From positions 1 to 52,248 of the forward strand of contig JAJZSA010000010.1 in NCBI GenBank assembly GCA_021822115.1: DNA of 52,248 bases, read 5' to 3'. Positions 18,468 to 27,076 of the stretch are shown in pieces. This DNA comes from Pseudomonadota bacterium (GTDB lineage: Bacteria; Pseudomonadota; Gammaproteobacteria; Burkholderiales; Gallionellaceae). The position numbers were made by a program, and so were the translations under genes. The notes beneath the pieces were generated by a model. It saw only the letters and a list, made by a program, of their open reading frames with translations. It was not told the origin of the DNA and searched no databases. Each line of letters opens with the position of its first letter. Positions within the stretch are counted from its first letter, which is position 1.

Positions 18468-18969
18468 GGAACTGATCGCCGCACTCGAATCGCATGTCGT
18501 CGATTCCAGGCGAGGCCTGCCCGATGCCATATTCGATCTGGTTACCCGCCTCACGCCCATGGTCAATGTCGATCTGCTGCTAAAGGATTCCGAAAACCGG
18601 ACGTTATTGACATGGCGGGAAGACAGATTCTATGGCCCCGTCTGGCATATACCCGGCGGCATCATCCGTTTCAAGGAAACGGCAGCACAACGGATCAGGA
18701 AAGTGGCAGAGACAGAATTGGGCACCACTGTTGAATTCAACGAGACTCCGCTGGCCATCACCGAAATGATGAACCAGGGACGCGACACGCGCGGACACTT
18801 CATCTCGCTGCTGTACGCATGCAGGCTGACCGCGCCACTGTCAGCGCAACTCGCCCATACCTCCGGCACGCCGAAACATGGTGCCTGGGCCTGGCATGAC
18901 ACACTACCGGATACGCTGATTGCGCCCCAACGCGTATATCGCAAGTTCTTTGAAAGAGACGCATCTTGA
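18457..18969 (+). CDS. Nudix hydrolase, GDP-mannose mannosyl hydrolase-like
   Basis: A 170-residue Nudix protein. The Nudix box (about residues 68-90) reads GIIRFKE, seven residues, then KVAETELG. The usual R-E pair is replaced, as in E. coli Gmm (GDP-mannose hydrolase), whose box has the same altered shape. Gmm releases mannose or glucose from the GDP-sugar by attack at carbon. The WHIPGG motif before the box also fits. The GTG at 18457 keeps the conserved N-terminus and overlaps the methyltransferase end; no other start gives the full domain. It may tune a nucleotide-sugar pool in this pathway. Confidence 0.78.
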   Translation: MELEELIAALESHVVDSRRGLPDAIFDLVTRLTPMVNVDLLLKDSENRTLLTWREDRFYGPVWHIPGGIIRFKETAAQRIRKVAETELGTTVEFNETPLAITEMMNQGRDTRGHFISLLYACRLTAPLSAQLAHTSGTPKHGAWAWHDTLPDTLIAPQRVYRKFFERDAS

Positions 18970-20075
18970 CCGACTCGACACCCACAACCAACAGCCTCAC
19001 TCCCGAAGAACAAGCCAAGCGCGAAGGCCTGCGCGCGCGCAAGCCCTATGTGGCCGCAAAACTGGCCGCCATCTCCGAGATGGAAGAGCGCGGCGAGATC
19101 AGCCCCATCATCCGCCTGGAGAAGAGCTACCTGTGCAACTTCCAGTGCACCCACTGCTCGGCCGAGTACTACATGGATCGTCACCAGAAGAAGGTGTTCA
19201 AGATCGAGGATACGCGCCGCAAGATCGACCTCGACGACATCCGCGAACTGTCGCGCCAGGCCGACGAACTGGGACTGGCACGTTTCGTCATCACCGGCGG
19301 CGAACCGCTGGTGATGAAGGATTTCGACGCGGTAGTGGCAGCCATCGATCCGGACAAGCACTACATCATCACCGACACCAACGGCTGGTTCCTGGACGCA
19401 GCCAAGGCCCGACATCTCAAATCCATCGGTGTGGAAAAGGTCCAACTCTCATTGGACAGCATGATCGAAGCGGAACACGACGACTTCCGCAACAAGCCCG
19501 GCTCCTACAAGAAGGTGATGCGCGCCATCGACGCCACGCTGGATGCCGGACTCAACCTGCTGCTCTCCACCGTACTGGTGAAGGGCCGCGCCAAGTCTCC
19601 CGAATTCCTCGAGATGTGCAAATTCGCCACCGAGCGCAACATCGGCTTGTACGTCTCCTATGCCAAGCCTACCGGCTCCTGCACCGAGCATCCCGAGTTC
19701 GTCATCGACAAGGAAGATGCCGATGTCCTGCGCGAACTGGAAAAGGACTACAAGGTGTTCACCCACATGACGCCGAGCTACGGTTCGTTCAAGGGATGCA
19801 TCACGGTGAAGGGCATCATCACCGTGACCTCCACCTTCGAAGTCACACCATGCCCCTACATCGATTTCTCGCTCGGCAACCTGCGCGAGACGCCGCTGAA
19901 AGAAGTCCTCGCTCGCGGCATGCGCAACCCCTGGCTGGGCCCCTATCGTCCCGATTGCATCATCGGCGAGGACCCGCAGTTCATCAAACTGCACACCGAG
20001 AAGACCCGCGGCGTCACCCATCTGCCCGTGCCTTGGGGGCAAGGCTTCTCCGACAACGACACGCTCATCGATTGA
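18966..20075 (+). CDS. Radical SAM enzyme (SPASM/twitch-like), function unknown
   Basis: A 369-residue radical SAM protein. Its 4Fe-4S site is C57-x3-C61-x2-C64 (CNFQCTHC), with the GGEP motif (FVITGGEPLV) after it. The C-terminal part holds further Cys residues (FKGCITV, TPCPYIDFSLGNL), suggesting a small auxiliary cluster domain of the MoaA/SPASM kind. Related enzymes modify sugars, peptides or cofactors by radical chemistry. The TTG start overlaps the Nudix stop (TTGA). Its position in a sugar cluster suggests sugar epimerisation, dehydration or oxidation, but that is inference. Confidence 0.85.
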   Translation: MTDSTPTTNSLTPEEQAKREGLRARKPYVAAKLAAISEMEERGEISPIIRLEKSYLCNFQCTHCSAEYYMDRHQKKVFKIEDTRRKIDLDDIRELSRQADELGLARFVITGGEPLVMKDFDAVVAAIDPDKHYIITDTNGWFLDAAKARHLKSIGVEKVQLSLDSMIEAEHDDFRNKPGSYKKVMRAIDATLDAGLNLLLSTVLVKGRAKSPEFLEMCKFATERNIGLYVSYAKPTGSCTEHPEFVIDKEDADVLRELEKDYKVFTHMTPSYGSFKGCITVKGIITVTSTFEVTPCPYIDFSLGNLRETPLKEVLARGMRNPWLGPYRPDCIIGEDPQFIKLHTEKTRGVTHLPVPWGQGFSDNDTLID

Positions 20076-20080
20076 ACGCC

Positions 20081-20863
20081 ATGAACCTCAATGACCTCTC
20101 CCCGTTCTTCGACGAGCATGGCCGCTGCATCCCGGCCGGGCTGCATGCCCCCGTCCTTGCGCAAAGCCGCCGTTACTTCCAGATCGCCCCGCAGGCGATC
20201 GACTATGCCGCCATCCATGCACGCACCACGCGCCATCTGGGCGACAGCGGTGTAACCGCAGTGGACTTTGCCCAGCGTTGCACAACCTTGCTACAGAAGC
20301 TGCGCGAAGATCCGCAGACCCGCAATCTCACGCAAGGCATCGCCGTTCCCTTCCTGCTGCCGCCAGCCAAACATGCCGACTACGGCACGGCCTTGGCCGA
20401 GCGCTATCTGCCGGCGGTGGGCCAAGCGTTCGCCGAGACCTTCCCGCAATATCGCTACACCGACCACAACAAGGTCGCCCTGCCCGGCCAGCTCGGCATC
20501 GCGCCCGGCTCACGCCATGAGCGCTTGCTGCAAGCCATGCAACAAGGCCCGGTGGTGGGGATCTACTTCCCGTGCCTATCGGAATATTCGCTGCCCGCCG
20601 CACTGGAGCGCGTGCAGCACCTGCCGCAACAGTTCCTGCTGGCCGGCGGTTACGACACCAGTGCCGCGCTGATCGGCACTCCAGGACTGTTGCAACGCAC
20701 CGACGGCTATCCGCCCCTGCTCTGGCTGGCCGCCGTACAAGCGGACAAACCGCTGGTGGCTTTCTACTTCGAAGCCTACGGCTACAACCTGACCTTCAAC
20801 CGCCGCCCGCATTTCGGCCAAGCCGCCGAATACTGGAACAGCGGCTTGGCGGTGCTGGGCTGA
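20081..20863 (+). CDS. Conserved-looking protein of unknown function
   Basis: A 260-residue soluble protein starting MNLNDLSPFFDEHG, six bases after the radical SAM gene. I do not recognise a domain. It has no signal peptide or long hydrophobic segment and is rich in aromatic residues, His and Pro. Codon use matches its neighbours and it sits in the middle of a same-strand operon, so it is likely a true gene of the pathway. Its reading frame happens to stay open upstream through the radical SAM gene, which is not coding in that frame. Confidence 0.7.
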   Translation: MNLNDLSPFFDEHGRCIPAGLHAPVLAQSRRYFQIAPQAIDYAAIHARTTRHLGDSGVTAVDFAQRCTTLLQKLREDPQTRNLTQGIAVPFLLPPAKHADYGTALAERYLPAVGQAFAETFPQYRYTDHNKVALPGQLGIAPGSRHERLLQAMQQGPVVGIYFPCLSEYSLPAALERVQHLPQQFLLAGGYDTSAALIGTPGLLQRTDGYPPLLWLAAVQADKPLVAFYFEAYGYNLTFNRRPHFGQAAEYWNSGLAVLG

Positions 20864-20926
20864 CCACCGGAGAAAAACGACCTTGCCGACACACACTCGT
20901 CAACACCCTACCGCCGAGATGATGCG

Positions 20927-22648
20927 ATGACTGAACAGCATGTCCTTTTCGTCAATATGCCCACCATTCCGCTTGCCGAGATCATCGGCAAAACGACGAA
21001 TCGTGCCATCAAGGCATTCCCTTTTGGCCTCCTGTATCTGTCAGCCGCGCTCAAGAAGTCCGGCCACCACGGCAAGATCGCCTGTGCAGATTACGCAGTG
21101 ACCGACTATGCGCGGCTGCGCGAAGACCTCGATGGCACCATCCGTGCCGAGGCCATCGCCGCCATGTCGCCCTGCGCACCGGATGTCCTGGCCTTCTCGT
21201 TCTCGTACTCCCCCTCATGGGAGTTCTTCGACCGCTCCTTGCGCATCCTGAAAGCGCTCTGGCCGAACGCCACGGTCATCGTCGGCGGCATGCATGCTTC
21301 CAATACCATCGAACACCTGCTGGAGAACCACGACCATCTGGTCGATTATGCCGTCGCCGGAGAAGCGGAGAACGTCCTGCCACAACTCCTTGCCGCCATC
21401 CGCAGCGGCGAGCAGATCGTCGCTGACGGCATCCATTCCCGCTCAGCCATTCTCCGCAACGACCACGGCATGCCTTCGGTGGTGTCATCAATCACCGTAG
21501 ATGTGGATGAACAGCCGTTCCCGGATTGGTCCATCCTGGACATGGATGTCTATACCGGCAAGACCTCCAGTTCATCCCACCTGTTCTGGGATGAACTCAA
21601 TACGAGCAAGGGGAAGGATCTCGACGCCTCGCTGTTCACCTCGCGCGGCTGTCCGTTCCAATGCACGTTCTGTGCTTCGCACACGATACATGGGCGCCGG
21701 ATGCGCAATCGCCCCCCGGAAAGCGTCGTTGCCGAAATGCACGCGCTCAACAAGCAATATGGGGTGAACCATTTCCACATTTACGACGACCTGCCGCTCA
21801 TCACGAAGAAGCGTACCGATGAATTGCTGGGTGCCATGCGCAACAGCGGTATCGACAACCTGAAGATCTCGCTCACCCAAACGCTCTATGTGAACAACAC
21901 CACCGAAGAGATCATCGATACCATCATCCATCTCACCGGCAGCGCCACGATCTCTTTCGCCATCGAATCCGGCTCCATCAAAGTCCAAAAGAGCATCAAA
22001 AAGAATGTCCAGCTCGACAAGGCGGCCCGCTTGATCCGCTATGCACAATCCAGAGGATTGATCGTCACTATCAACATCATCCTCGGCTTCCCCGGCGAAA
22101 CCGTGGAAGACATGCATGAGACCATCGCCTGCATCAAGGATGAGCTGAAACCCAACTGGACACAGTTCCACATCGCCACGCCCATCGTTGGCACGGTCAT
22201 GTACCAGCAGTTCATCGATGCGGGCAGCATCACGCACGGCCCCGAGACATGGAAGAAAACCTTGACCAACCACCGCTTCTTCGATTCGCCGTGGATCAGT
22301 GCCGACGAGTTGAACGAGCTGCGCTACCGTGCGAACCTGGACTGTAACTTCGCCAGCAACTACGACCTGCAAACCGGAAACTACGATCACGCATCGAAAC
22401 TGTTCGAAGGCGTGTACAAGCTATACCCCTTCCACCTCTTCGCCCTGAATGGCATGCGCCAGGCTGCCGCCCTGGCAGGCGACGAACAACGCTCGGAGAC
22501 CCTGGCAACGGCCATGATAGAGCTGTCCCGCGACGATTCCAGGGCTCGGGAGATGCTGGAAAAGTATGGCGACCTGTTCCCCGATGCAGTCCGGGTCATA
22601 TCGGATGCCGATAAATCTGCCAGCCCCCACCTCGGCGGTGTCGCGTGA
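20927..22648 (+). CDS. Radical SAM enzyme with N-terminal B12-binding-type domain
   Basis: A 573-residue protein with a cobalamin-binding-like fold in the first 200 residues (start QHVLFVNMPTIPLAEI, then FPFGLLYLSAAL). The radical SAM domain follows with C242-x3-C246-x2-C249 (CPFQCTFC). The last 130 residues are helical and hold no recognisable motif. B12 radical SAM enzymes often methylate unreactive carbons or rearrange sugars and lipids; the substrate here is unknown. Sixty-three bases separate it from the preceding gene, with no clear promoter. It overlaps the HAD gene by four bases (GTGA). Confidence 0.85.
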   Translation: MTEQHVLFVNMPTIPLAEIIGKTTNRAIKAFPFGLLYLSAALKKSGHHGKIACADYAVTDYARLREDLDGTIRAEAIAAMSPCAPDVLAFSFSYSPSWEFFDRSLRILKALWPNATVIVGGMHASNTIEHLLENHDHLVDYAVAGEAENVLPQLLAAIRSGEQIVADGIHSRSAILRNDHGMPSVVSSITVDVDEQPFPDWSILDMDVYTGKTSSSSHLFWDELNTSKGKDLDASLFTSRGCPFQCTFCASHTIHGRRMRNRPPESVVAEMHALNKQYGVNHFHIYDDLPLITKKRTDELLGAMRNSGIDNLKISLTQTLYVNNTTEEIIDTIIHLTGSATISFAIESGSIKVQKSIKKNVQLDKAARLIRYAQSRGLIVTINIILGFPGETVEDMHETIACIKDELKPNWTQFHIATPIVGTVMYQQFIDAGSITHGPETWKKTLTNHRFFDSPWISADELNELRYRANLDCNFASNYDLQTGNYDHASKLFEGVYKLYPFHLFALNGMRQAAALAGDEQRSETLATAMIELSRDDSRAREMLEKYGDLFPDAVRVISDADKSASPHLGGVA

Positions 22649-23301
22649 ATATCGTCTTTGACTTCGATGGCACGCTCGTCGATTCCGCCCCGGCGATCAT
22701 CGCCGCGTTCGACTCGGCAATGAAGGAAGCCGGGCTCACACCTGCCGTTCCGCTTGATGCGAGCCTGATCGGCCCGCCGTTATCCGAAACCCTGATGCGA
22801 CTCAGCGGCAGCGCGGACGCATCGCTGATCGACACGCTGACCGAAAACTTCAAGCGTCACTACGACAGTATCGCCCTGAAGGCGACGCCGCACTATCCGG
22901 ACATGGGAAAGCTGCTGGAGCAGCTGGCTGCCGCCGGAACCCCCATGCACATCTGCACCAACAAGCGTCTTTCGGCGACACAAACTATCCTGTCGCACCT
23001 GGGATGGAGCGGATACTTCTCCTCGATCTATGCACTCGACATGGAGCAACCGCGCATCTCCGGGAAAACGCAACTGTTGTCGAAGCAGATACGAGAACAA
23101 GGACTCGCGCCTTCCGAAACGTTCTACGTGGGCGACAAGCGCGAGGATGGATTGGCGGCAGACGCCAATCGCCTTGCTTTCCATTACGCAAGCTGGGGGT
23201 ATGGCGATGAAACCGCTACCACCCTGCCGCCGACATGGCGCTGGTTGACGCAGCCCGCCGACATTCTGCACTCACTGACAGAACGCCATGACGCGCACTG
23301 A
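22645..23301 (+). CDS. HAD-superfamily phosphatase (Gph-like)
   Basis: A 218-residue HAD hydrolase with motif I DFDGTLVDS at 6-14, motif II CTNK and the motif IV region YVGDKREDG. The helical cap between motifs I and II is the type found in phosphoglycolate phosphatase and related sugar phosphatases. In this context it may dephosphorylate a pathway sugar phosphate, perhaps after the NeuB-like step. The GTG start overlaps the previous stop, and it overlaps the next gene by 14 bases. Confidence 0.85.
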   Translation: MNIVFDFDGTLVDSAPAIIAAFDSAMKEAGLTPAVPLDASLIGPPLSETLMRLSGSADASLIDTLTENFKRHYDSIALKATPHYPDMGKLLEQLAAAGTPMHICTNKRLSATQTILSHLGWSGYFSSIYALDMEQPRISGKTQLLSKQIREQGLAPSETFYVGDKREDGLAADANRLAFHYASWGYGDETATTLPPTWRWLTQPADILHSLTERHDAH

Positions 23302-24364
23302 CCCGCTCGCAGACGATCTCGACCAGATCCTGCTGCGTACGCAGGGACTGTGGAAACAATTGCGCGCACAGCATCTGTTCATCACCGGCGGCACCGGACT
23401 CTTTGGGCGCTGGCTGCTGAAAGCACTGCTGCATGCCAATGCGATCCACGACCTGGACATGCGCATCGTCGTGCTCACGCGCGATGCAGCGGCTTTTGCC
23501 AATGTCTGCCCACAACTGGCGGACGATCCCGCGCTGACCCTGCATGCCGGCGACGTGAAGGACTTCGATTTTCCGCGCGGGGAATATCCTTACATCATCC
23601 ACGGGGCGACCACTTCCGCCCATGAGACGTTCCGCGGCGAAGATCCGATGAAAAAATTCGACACGCTGGTGAGCGGCACCCGGCACGTGCTGGATTTCGC
23701 CGCACAATGCAACGTCAAACGCTTCCTCTTCCTCAGCTCCGGGGTCGCCTACGGCGTTCCCCCCGACAACATGGACCGCATTCCGGAGACGTTTCATGGC
23801 GCCCCGGATACGACGAGCCTGCACTCGGCTCTAGGACAAGCCAAACGTACCGCAGAATTCCTCACCAGTTGCTATGCCCAGCAGCACGGCTGGAACAATA
23901 CCATCGCCCGCTGCTTCTCTTTCGTTGGCCCTTTCCTGCCTCTCGACATCCACTACGCGATCGGCAACTTTATCGGCCAGGCACTCTTCGACGACAAGAT
24001 CGTGGTCAAAGGCGATGGCCTTCCCATGCGCTCCTATCTCTATATGGGAGACCTTGTCGTCTGGCTGCTGACCCTGCTCCTGAAGGGCGGGCAAAACGAA
24101 ATATATAATCTCGGCTCAGACCAGGCCGTCAGCATCAGGGAGCTGGCCCATCTGGTGCGTGACACCCTCAGCCCGCAAAAGGAGATCGCCATACTCGGGC
24201 AGTCCGATCTCAGCGTAGGCAATGCAGTACGGAACATTTACGTTCCCGACATCCGCAAGGCCAGGCAGAAGTTCGGGCTGGATGTCTGGACCTCGCTTCA
24301 GGACGCGCTCCGCAAAACCGGCAGGTTCTATGCCTTGCAAAGAGAACGCAGCCTTGTGCTTTAA
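23288..24364 (+). CDS. NAD-dependent epimerase/dehydratase-like SDR lacking the catalytic Tyr
   Basis: A 358-residue extended SDR. The NAD site GGTGLFG is at 34-40 and the conserved Ser segment FLFLSSGVAYG near 146-156. In the YxxxK motif the Tyr is replaced: the sequence reads HSALGQAKR, with Leu182 in place of Tyr and Lys186 kept. The codon is CTA at 23831-23833. Without the Tyr, normal oxidation of a sugar hydroxyl should be impaired, so this may be a non-classical enzyme or a binding protein. Such SDRs usually act on nucleotide sugars. Confidence 0.85.
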   Translation: MTRTDPLADDLDQILLRTQGLWKQLRAQHLFITGGTGLFGRWLLKALLHANAIHDLDMRIVVLTRDAAAFANVCPQLADDPALTLHAGDVKDFDFPRGEYPYIIHGATTSAHETFRGEDPMKKFDTLVSGTRHVLDFAAQCNVKRFLFLSSGVAYGVPPDNMDRIPETFHGAPDTTSLHSALGQAKRTAEFLTSCYAQQHGWNNTIARCFSFVGPFLPLDIHYAIGNFIGQALFDDKIVVKGDGLPMRSYLYMGDLVVWLLTLLLKGGQNEIYNLGSDQAVSIRELAHLVRDTLSPQKEIAILGQSDLSVGNAVRNIYVPDIRKARQKFGLDVWTSLQDALRKTGRFYALQRERSLVL

Positions 24365-24388
24365 CAAAACTTATGGAGATGAAGAACC

Positions 24389-25531
24389 ATGGTGTATTCG
24401 ATTCTTGATGCATGCGCAGAGAACAGCGCTCCCTCGCTGCGCGACTTCTTCGAACAGGAAAAGCGGGTTGTGCTTTTCGGTGCAGGCAAGAACGGCGAAT
24501 TCATCAGCCACTACCTGAATTTCCTCGGCGTACCCGTGGAATGCTTCGTGGACAATGCCAGCCAGCGCGCCGGCTCCAGCGTGAACGGCCTGCGCGTCGA
24601 GCCGCCTTCCATCCTGAAGGATCAGGGGGTCGTCATCACTTCCGAACAGCATGCCGATGCCATCATGGCCCAGTTACTGGAAATGGGCATGGAGCGGACG
24701 CACATCTATGTCCTGCGTCAGCGTGAGCTGCAGCAGATGTTCGATTCCGATCCCGAGTGGCCCGCGTATTCGGTCCAGCATTTCTTTGCGCCGACCTACC
24801 GCGCCTATTTCCAGGCGCGCGGACTCGACTGCGACGGAGAGTACCTGTCCCATGACGGATATACCGTGCCCAATCCCTTCAAGCAGCCTATGGATTACCA
24901 GATCGCCTTCTTCGCCGAAGTCGTGGACTGGATCCTGCCCTCCTTGTTCAACGATCTGTCCATGCTGGTGGAAGGGGCCGGGGAACTTGGCCCGGTCAAG
25001 ATCGATGCAGGCGATGTGGTACTGGATTGCGGAGCCAACATCGGACTGTTCACGCTGCTTGCAGCCGCCAAAGGCGGCAAGGTGTTCGCTTTCGAACCCG
25101 CGCCGAGTGCACTCGAACATCTCGTCAAAGTGAAGGACATCCACCCATCGGTAGAGATACTGGAGATGGGAACCAGCAACGAGAGTGGCATCGCACGCAT
25201 CGCGCTCTCGCAGGGGAACAACACCAGCAGCTCCCTCGTGTTGCCGGTCGAGGGAGAGTCGATCGACATACGAACCACCACCATCGACGACTTCGTGGAG
25301 ACGCATAACTTGCAGTCTGTCGACTTCATCAAGGCCGACATCGAAGGCGCAGAGCGCCTCATGCTCGCCGGCGCTGCCAAAACGCTGGGACGTTTCGCCC
25401 CCAAGCTTTCCATCTGCACCTATCACCTGCCCGACGATAAGGAAGTCCTGGAACAACTCATCAAGCAAGCTAATCCGGACTATGTGATCGAACACAAATG
25501 GCAGAAGCTCTATGCCCATGTTCCCGAATGA
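24389..25531 (+). CDS. FkbM-family methyltransferase with N-terminal Rossmann module
   Basis: A 380-residue protein. The C-terminal two thirds is an FkbM SAM-dependent methyltransferase (VVLDCGANIGLFTLLAA; later VDFIKADIEGAE), a family that O-methylates sugars and polyketides. The first 110 residues form a separate Rossmann-like module: VVLFGAGKNGEF at 27-38, then CFVDN and VITSE. Comparable modules occur at the ends of three other proteins in this cluster. GGAG lies upstream of the ATG. It probably methylates a hydroxyl of the cluster's sugar. Confidence 0.86.
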   Translation: MVYSILDACAENSAPSLRDFFEQEKRVVLFGAGKNGEFISHYLNFLGVPVECFVDNASQRAGSSVNGLRVEPPSILKDQGVVITSEQHADAIMAQLLEMGMERTHIYVLRQRELQQMFDSDPEWPAYSVQHFFAPTYRAYFQARGLDCDGEYLSHDGYTVPNPFKQPMDYQIAFFAEVVDWILPSLFNDLSMLVEGAGELGPVKIDAGDVVLDCGANIGLFTLLAAAKGGKVFAFEPAPSALEHLVKVKDIHPSVEILEMGTSNESGIARIALSQGNNTSSSLVLPVEGESIDIRTTTIDDFVETHNLQSVDFIKADIEGAERLMLAGAAKTLGRFAPKLSICTYHLPDDKEVLEQLIKQANPDYVIEHKWQKLYAHVPE

Positions 25532-25557
25532 ACCCGCCTGACGAGGCCAGATAAAAT

Positions 25558-27039
25558 ATGAACGACGTGACCTCCGCCATCGTTTCGATCCTGATCTACA
25601 ACTATGACACCCAGGCGCTCGCCGCTTGCCTGGATCGTATCCTTGAACAAAAGGAGATCAATGCCTTCGAAGTGATCCTGTGTGACGACTGCACCACCGA
25701 CGGCGCCTGGGACATCGCCAATGAATACATGGCGCGGCATCCCAATCTGATCACGCTGGCCAGGAACCAAACCCCCTCCGGCCCTGAATGGAGCCAGGGA
25801 CGCTTGCTATTGCAAATGGTCCGAGGAAAGTATTACGTTCTGCTGACCAAGAACCGCCCTTTCGATCCTGCATACATCAAGCGCACTCTGGAGCTGATCG
25901 ATGCCGACCCGCTGTTCGTGCATTCCTATGTCGGGCGCAAACAGGACTTCAGGCCTGCACCCCGCTGCTACAAACCAGACCCTGAGCAGAGAACCAGCAA
26001 CGCCCCACTGGTAAGCATCTGCATCCACAATTACAACTACGGCCGCTTCCTGTTGCAGTGCTTGGAGAGTATCGCGGCACAGACATACGGCAACATCGAA
26101 ATATGCTTTTCCGATAACGCATCGACCGACGATTCCTGGCAGACCGCACTGGAGTTCGCCAGGCGCTATCCGAACAAGATGAGCCTGTCTCGCAATCGGG
26201 AGAATTTTGGCCCGAGCAGTTCCAACGAGAATACGATCTATGATGCCCAAGGGAAATACCTGCTCATGCTCTGTTCAGACGATGCGATCCATCCGGAATA
26301 CATAGCGCGCTGCGTGGCACTGCTGGAAAAATTCCCTGAAGCCGGTTTTGCGATGGTGCATCGCGACATCGTGGACACCCAAGGCAACATCTCGCCTGAG
26401 CCGCCGTTCTACGACCAGACCTGTTGCATCCCGAGCGGAGAGCAGTTGGCGGTCTATATGATGGCTGCCGTGAATCCCAGCATCTCGCAGATCCTTTACC
26501 GACGCGAACTGGTCACGGAGAAACGCCTGCCCGGCACCCTGACCGACCGCTGGTTCGGCTCCCGCATCCTGGATTTCAAGATCTGCTGCGACCACTCCAT
26601 GGTCTACATCAAGCAGCCACTGCTGCTGCATCGCGTCCACTCCAGCAGCGACGGCGCCAGCATCGACGAGAACCTCATCCAGTGTTTCGGCCAATACATC
26701 CTCGCCCACCAGTTCGCCGACCTTGCTGCGGCGCTGGGACACACCAAGGCGGCCGGCCGCCGTGATGCGGCAATAGAAAAGGTCGGCAAGTTGTGCATGC
26801 GTTATTGCCTGCGCTTCCTCATGCAAGAAAATGAGGTCGCAGCCTTCCGCTATTTCCGGCTTGCCGAGGCGATCCTGCCCTCTATAGTCGAGGATGTTAA
26901 TTTCAAAAAACTGGCCGGGTATTGGCAGGCGTCGCGCGAAGACCAAACGAAGATCATCGCCGAATTGGCTAGCGACCTGAACTTGCACTCACGCGCGATC
27001 ACCTATCCGGCACCGCCCAATAGCATCCCGTGCCAATGA
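25558..27039 (+). CDS. Tandem family 2 glycosyltransferase
   Basis: A 493-residue protein with two GT2-like domains. The first (about 1-130) begins SILIYNYDTQALAACL and has DDCTTDG but no clear DxD motif, reading KYYVLLTKN where the metal site is expected. The second (about 150-330) is complete: SICIHNYNYGRFLLQCL, SDNASTDDS, and CSDDA in place of DxD. The C-terminal 130 residues are helical. It likely transfers a sugar from a nucleotide donor in the cytoplasm, with the first domain degenerate or serving binding. Thirty-seven bases lie before the next gene. Confidence 0.87.
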   Translation: MNDVTSAIVSILIYNYDTQALAACLDRILEQKEINAFEVILCDDCTTDGAWDIANEYMARHPNLITLARNQTPSGPEWSQGRLLLQMVRGKYYVLLTKNRPFDPAYIKRTLELIDADPLFVHSYVGRKQDFRPAPRCYKPDPEQRTSNAPLVSICIHNYNYGRFLLQCLESIAAQTYGNIEICFSDNASTDDSWQTALEFARRYPNKMSLSRNRENFGPSSSNENTIYDAQGKYLLMLCSDDAIHPEYIARCVALLEKFPEAGFAMVHRDIVDTQGNISPEPPFYDQTCCIPSGEQLAVYMMAAVNPSISQILYRRELVTEKRLPGTLTDRWFGSRILDFKICCDHSMVYIKQPLLLHRVHSSSDGASIDENLIQCFGQYILAHQFADLAAALGHTKAAGRRDAAIEKVGKLCMRYCLRFLMQENEVAAFRYFRLAEAILPSIVEDVNFKKLAGYWQASREDQTKIIAELASDLNLHSRAITYPAPPNSIPCQ

Positions 27040-27076
27040 CCATAGCCCATAACTGCGATAGCGACTGGAGAACAGA

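Noticed and set aside
18920..20863. One very long open frame covering the radical SAM gene and the hypothetical protein
   Set aside because: The first 387 codons are the out-of-frame shadow of the radical SAM gene at 18966-20075, which has clear motifs in its own frame. Only the part from 20081 is likely coding.
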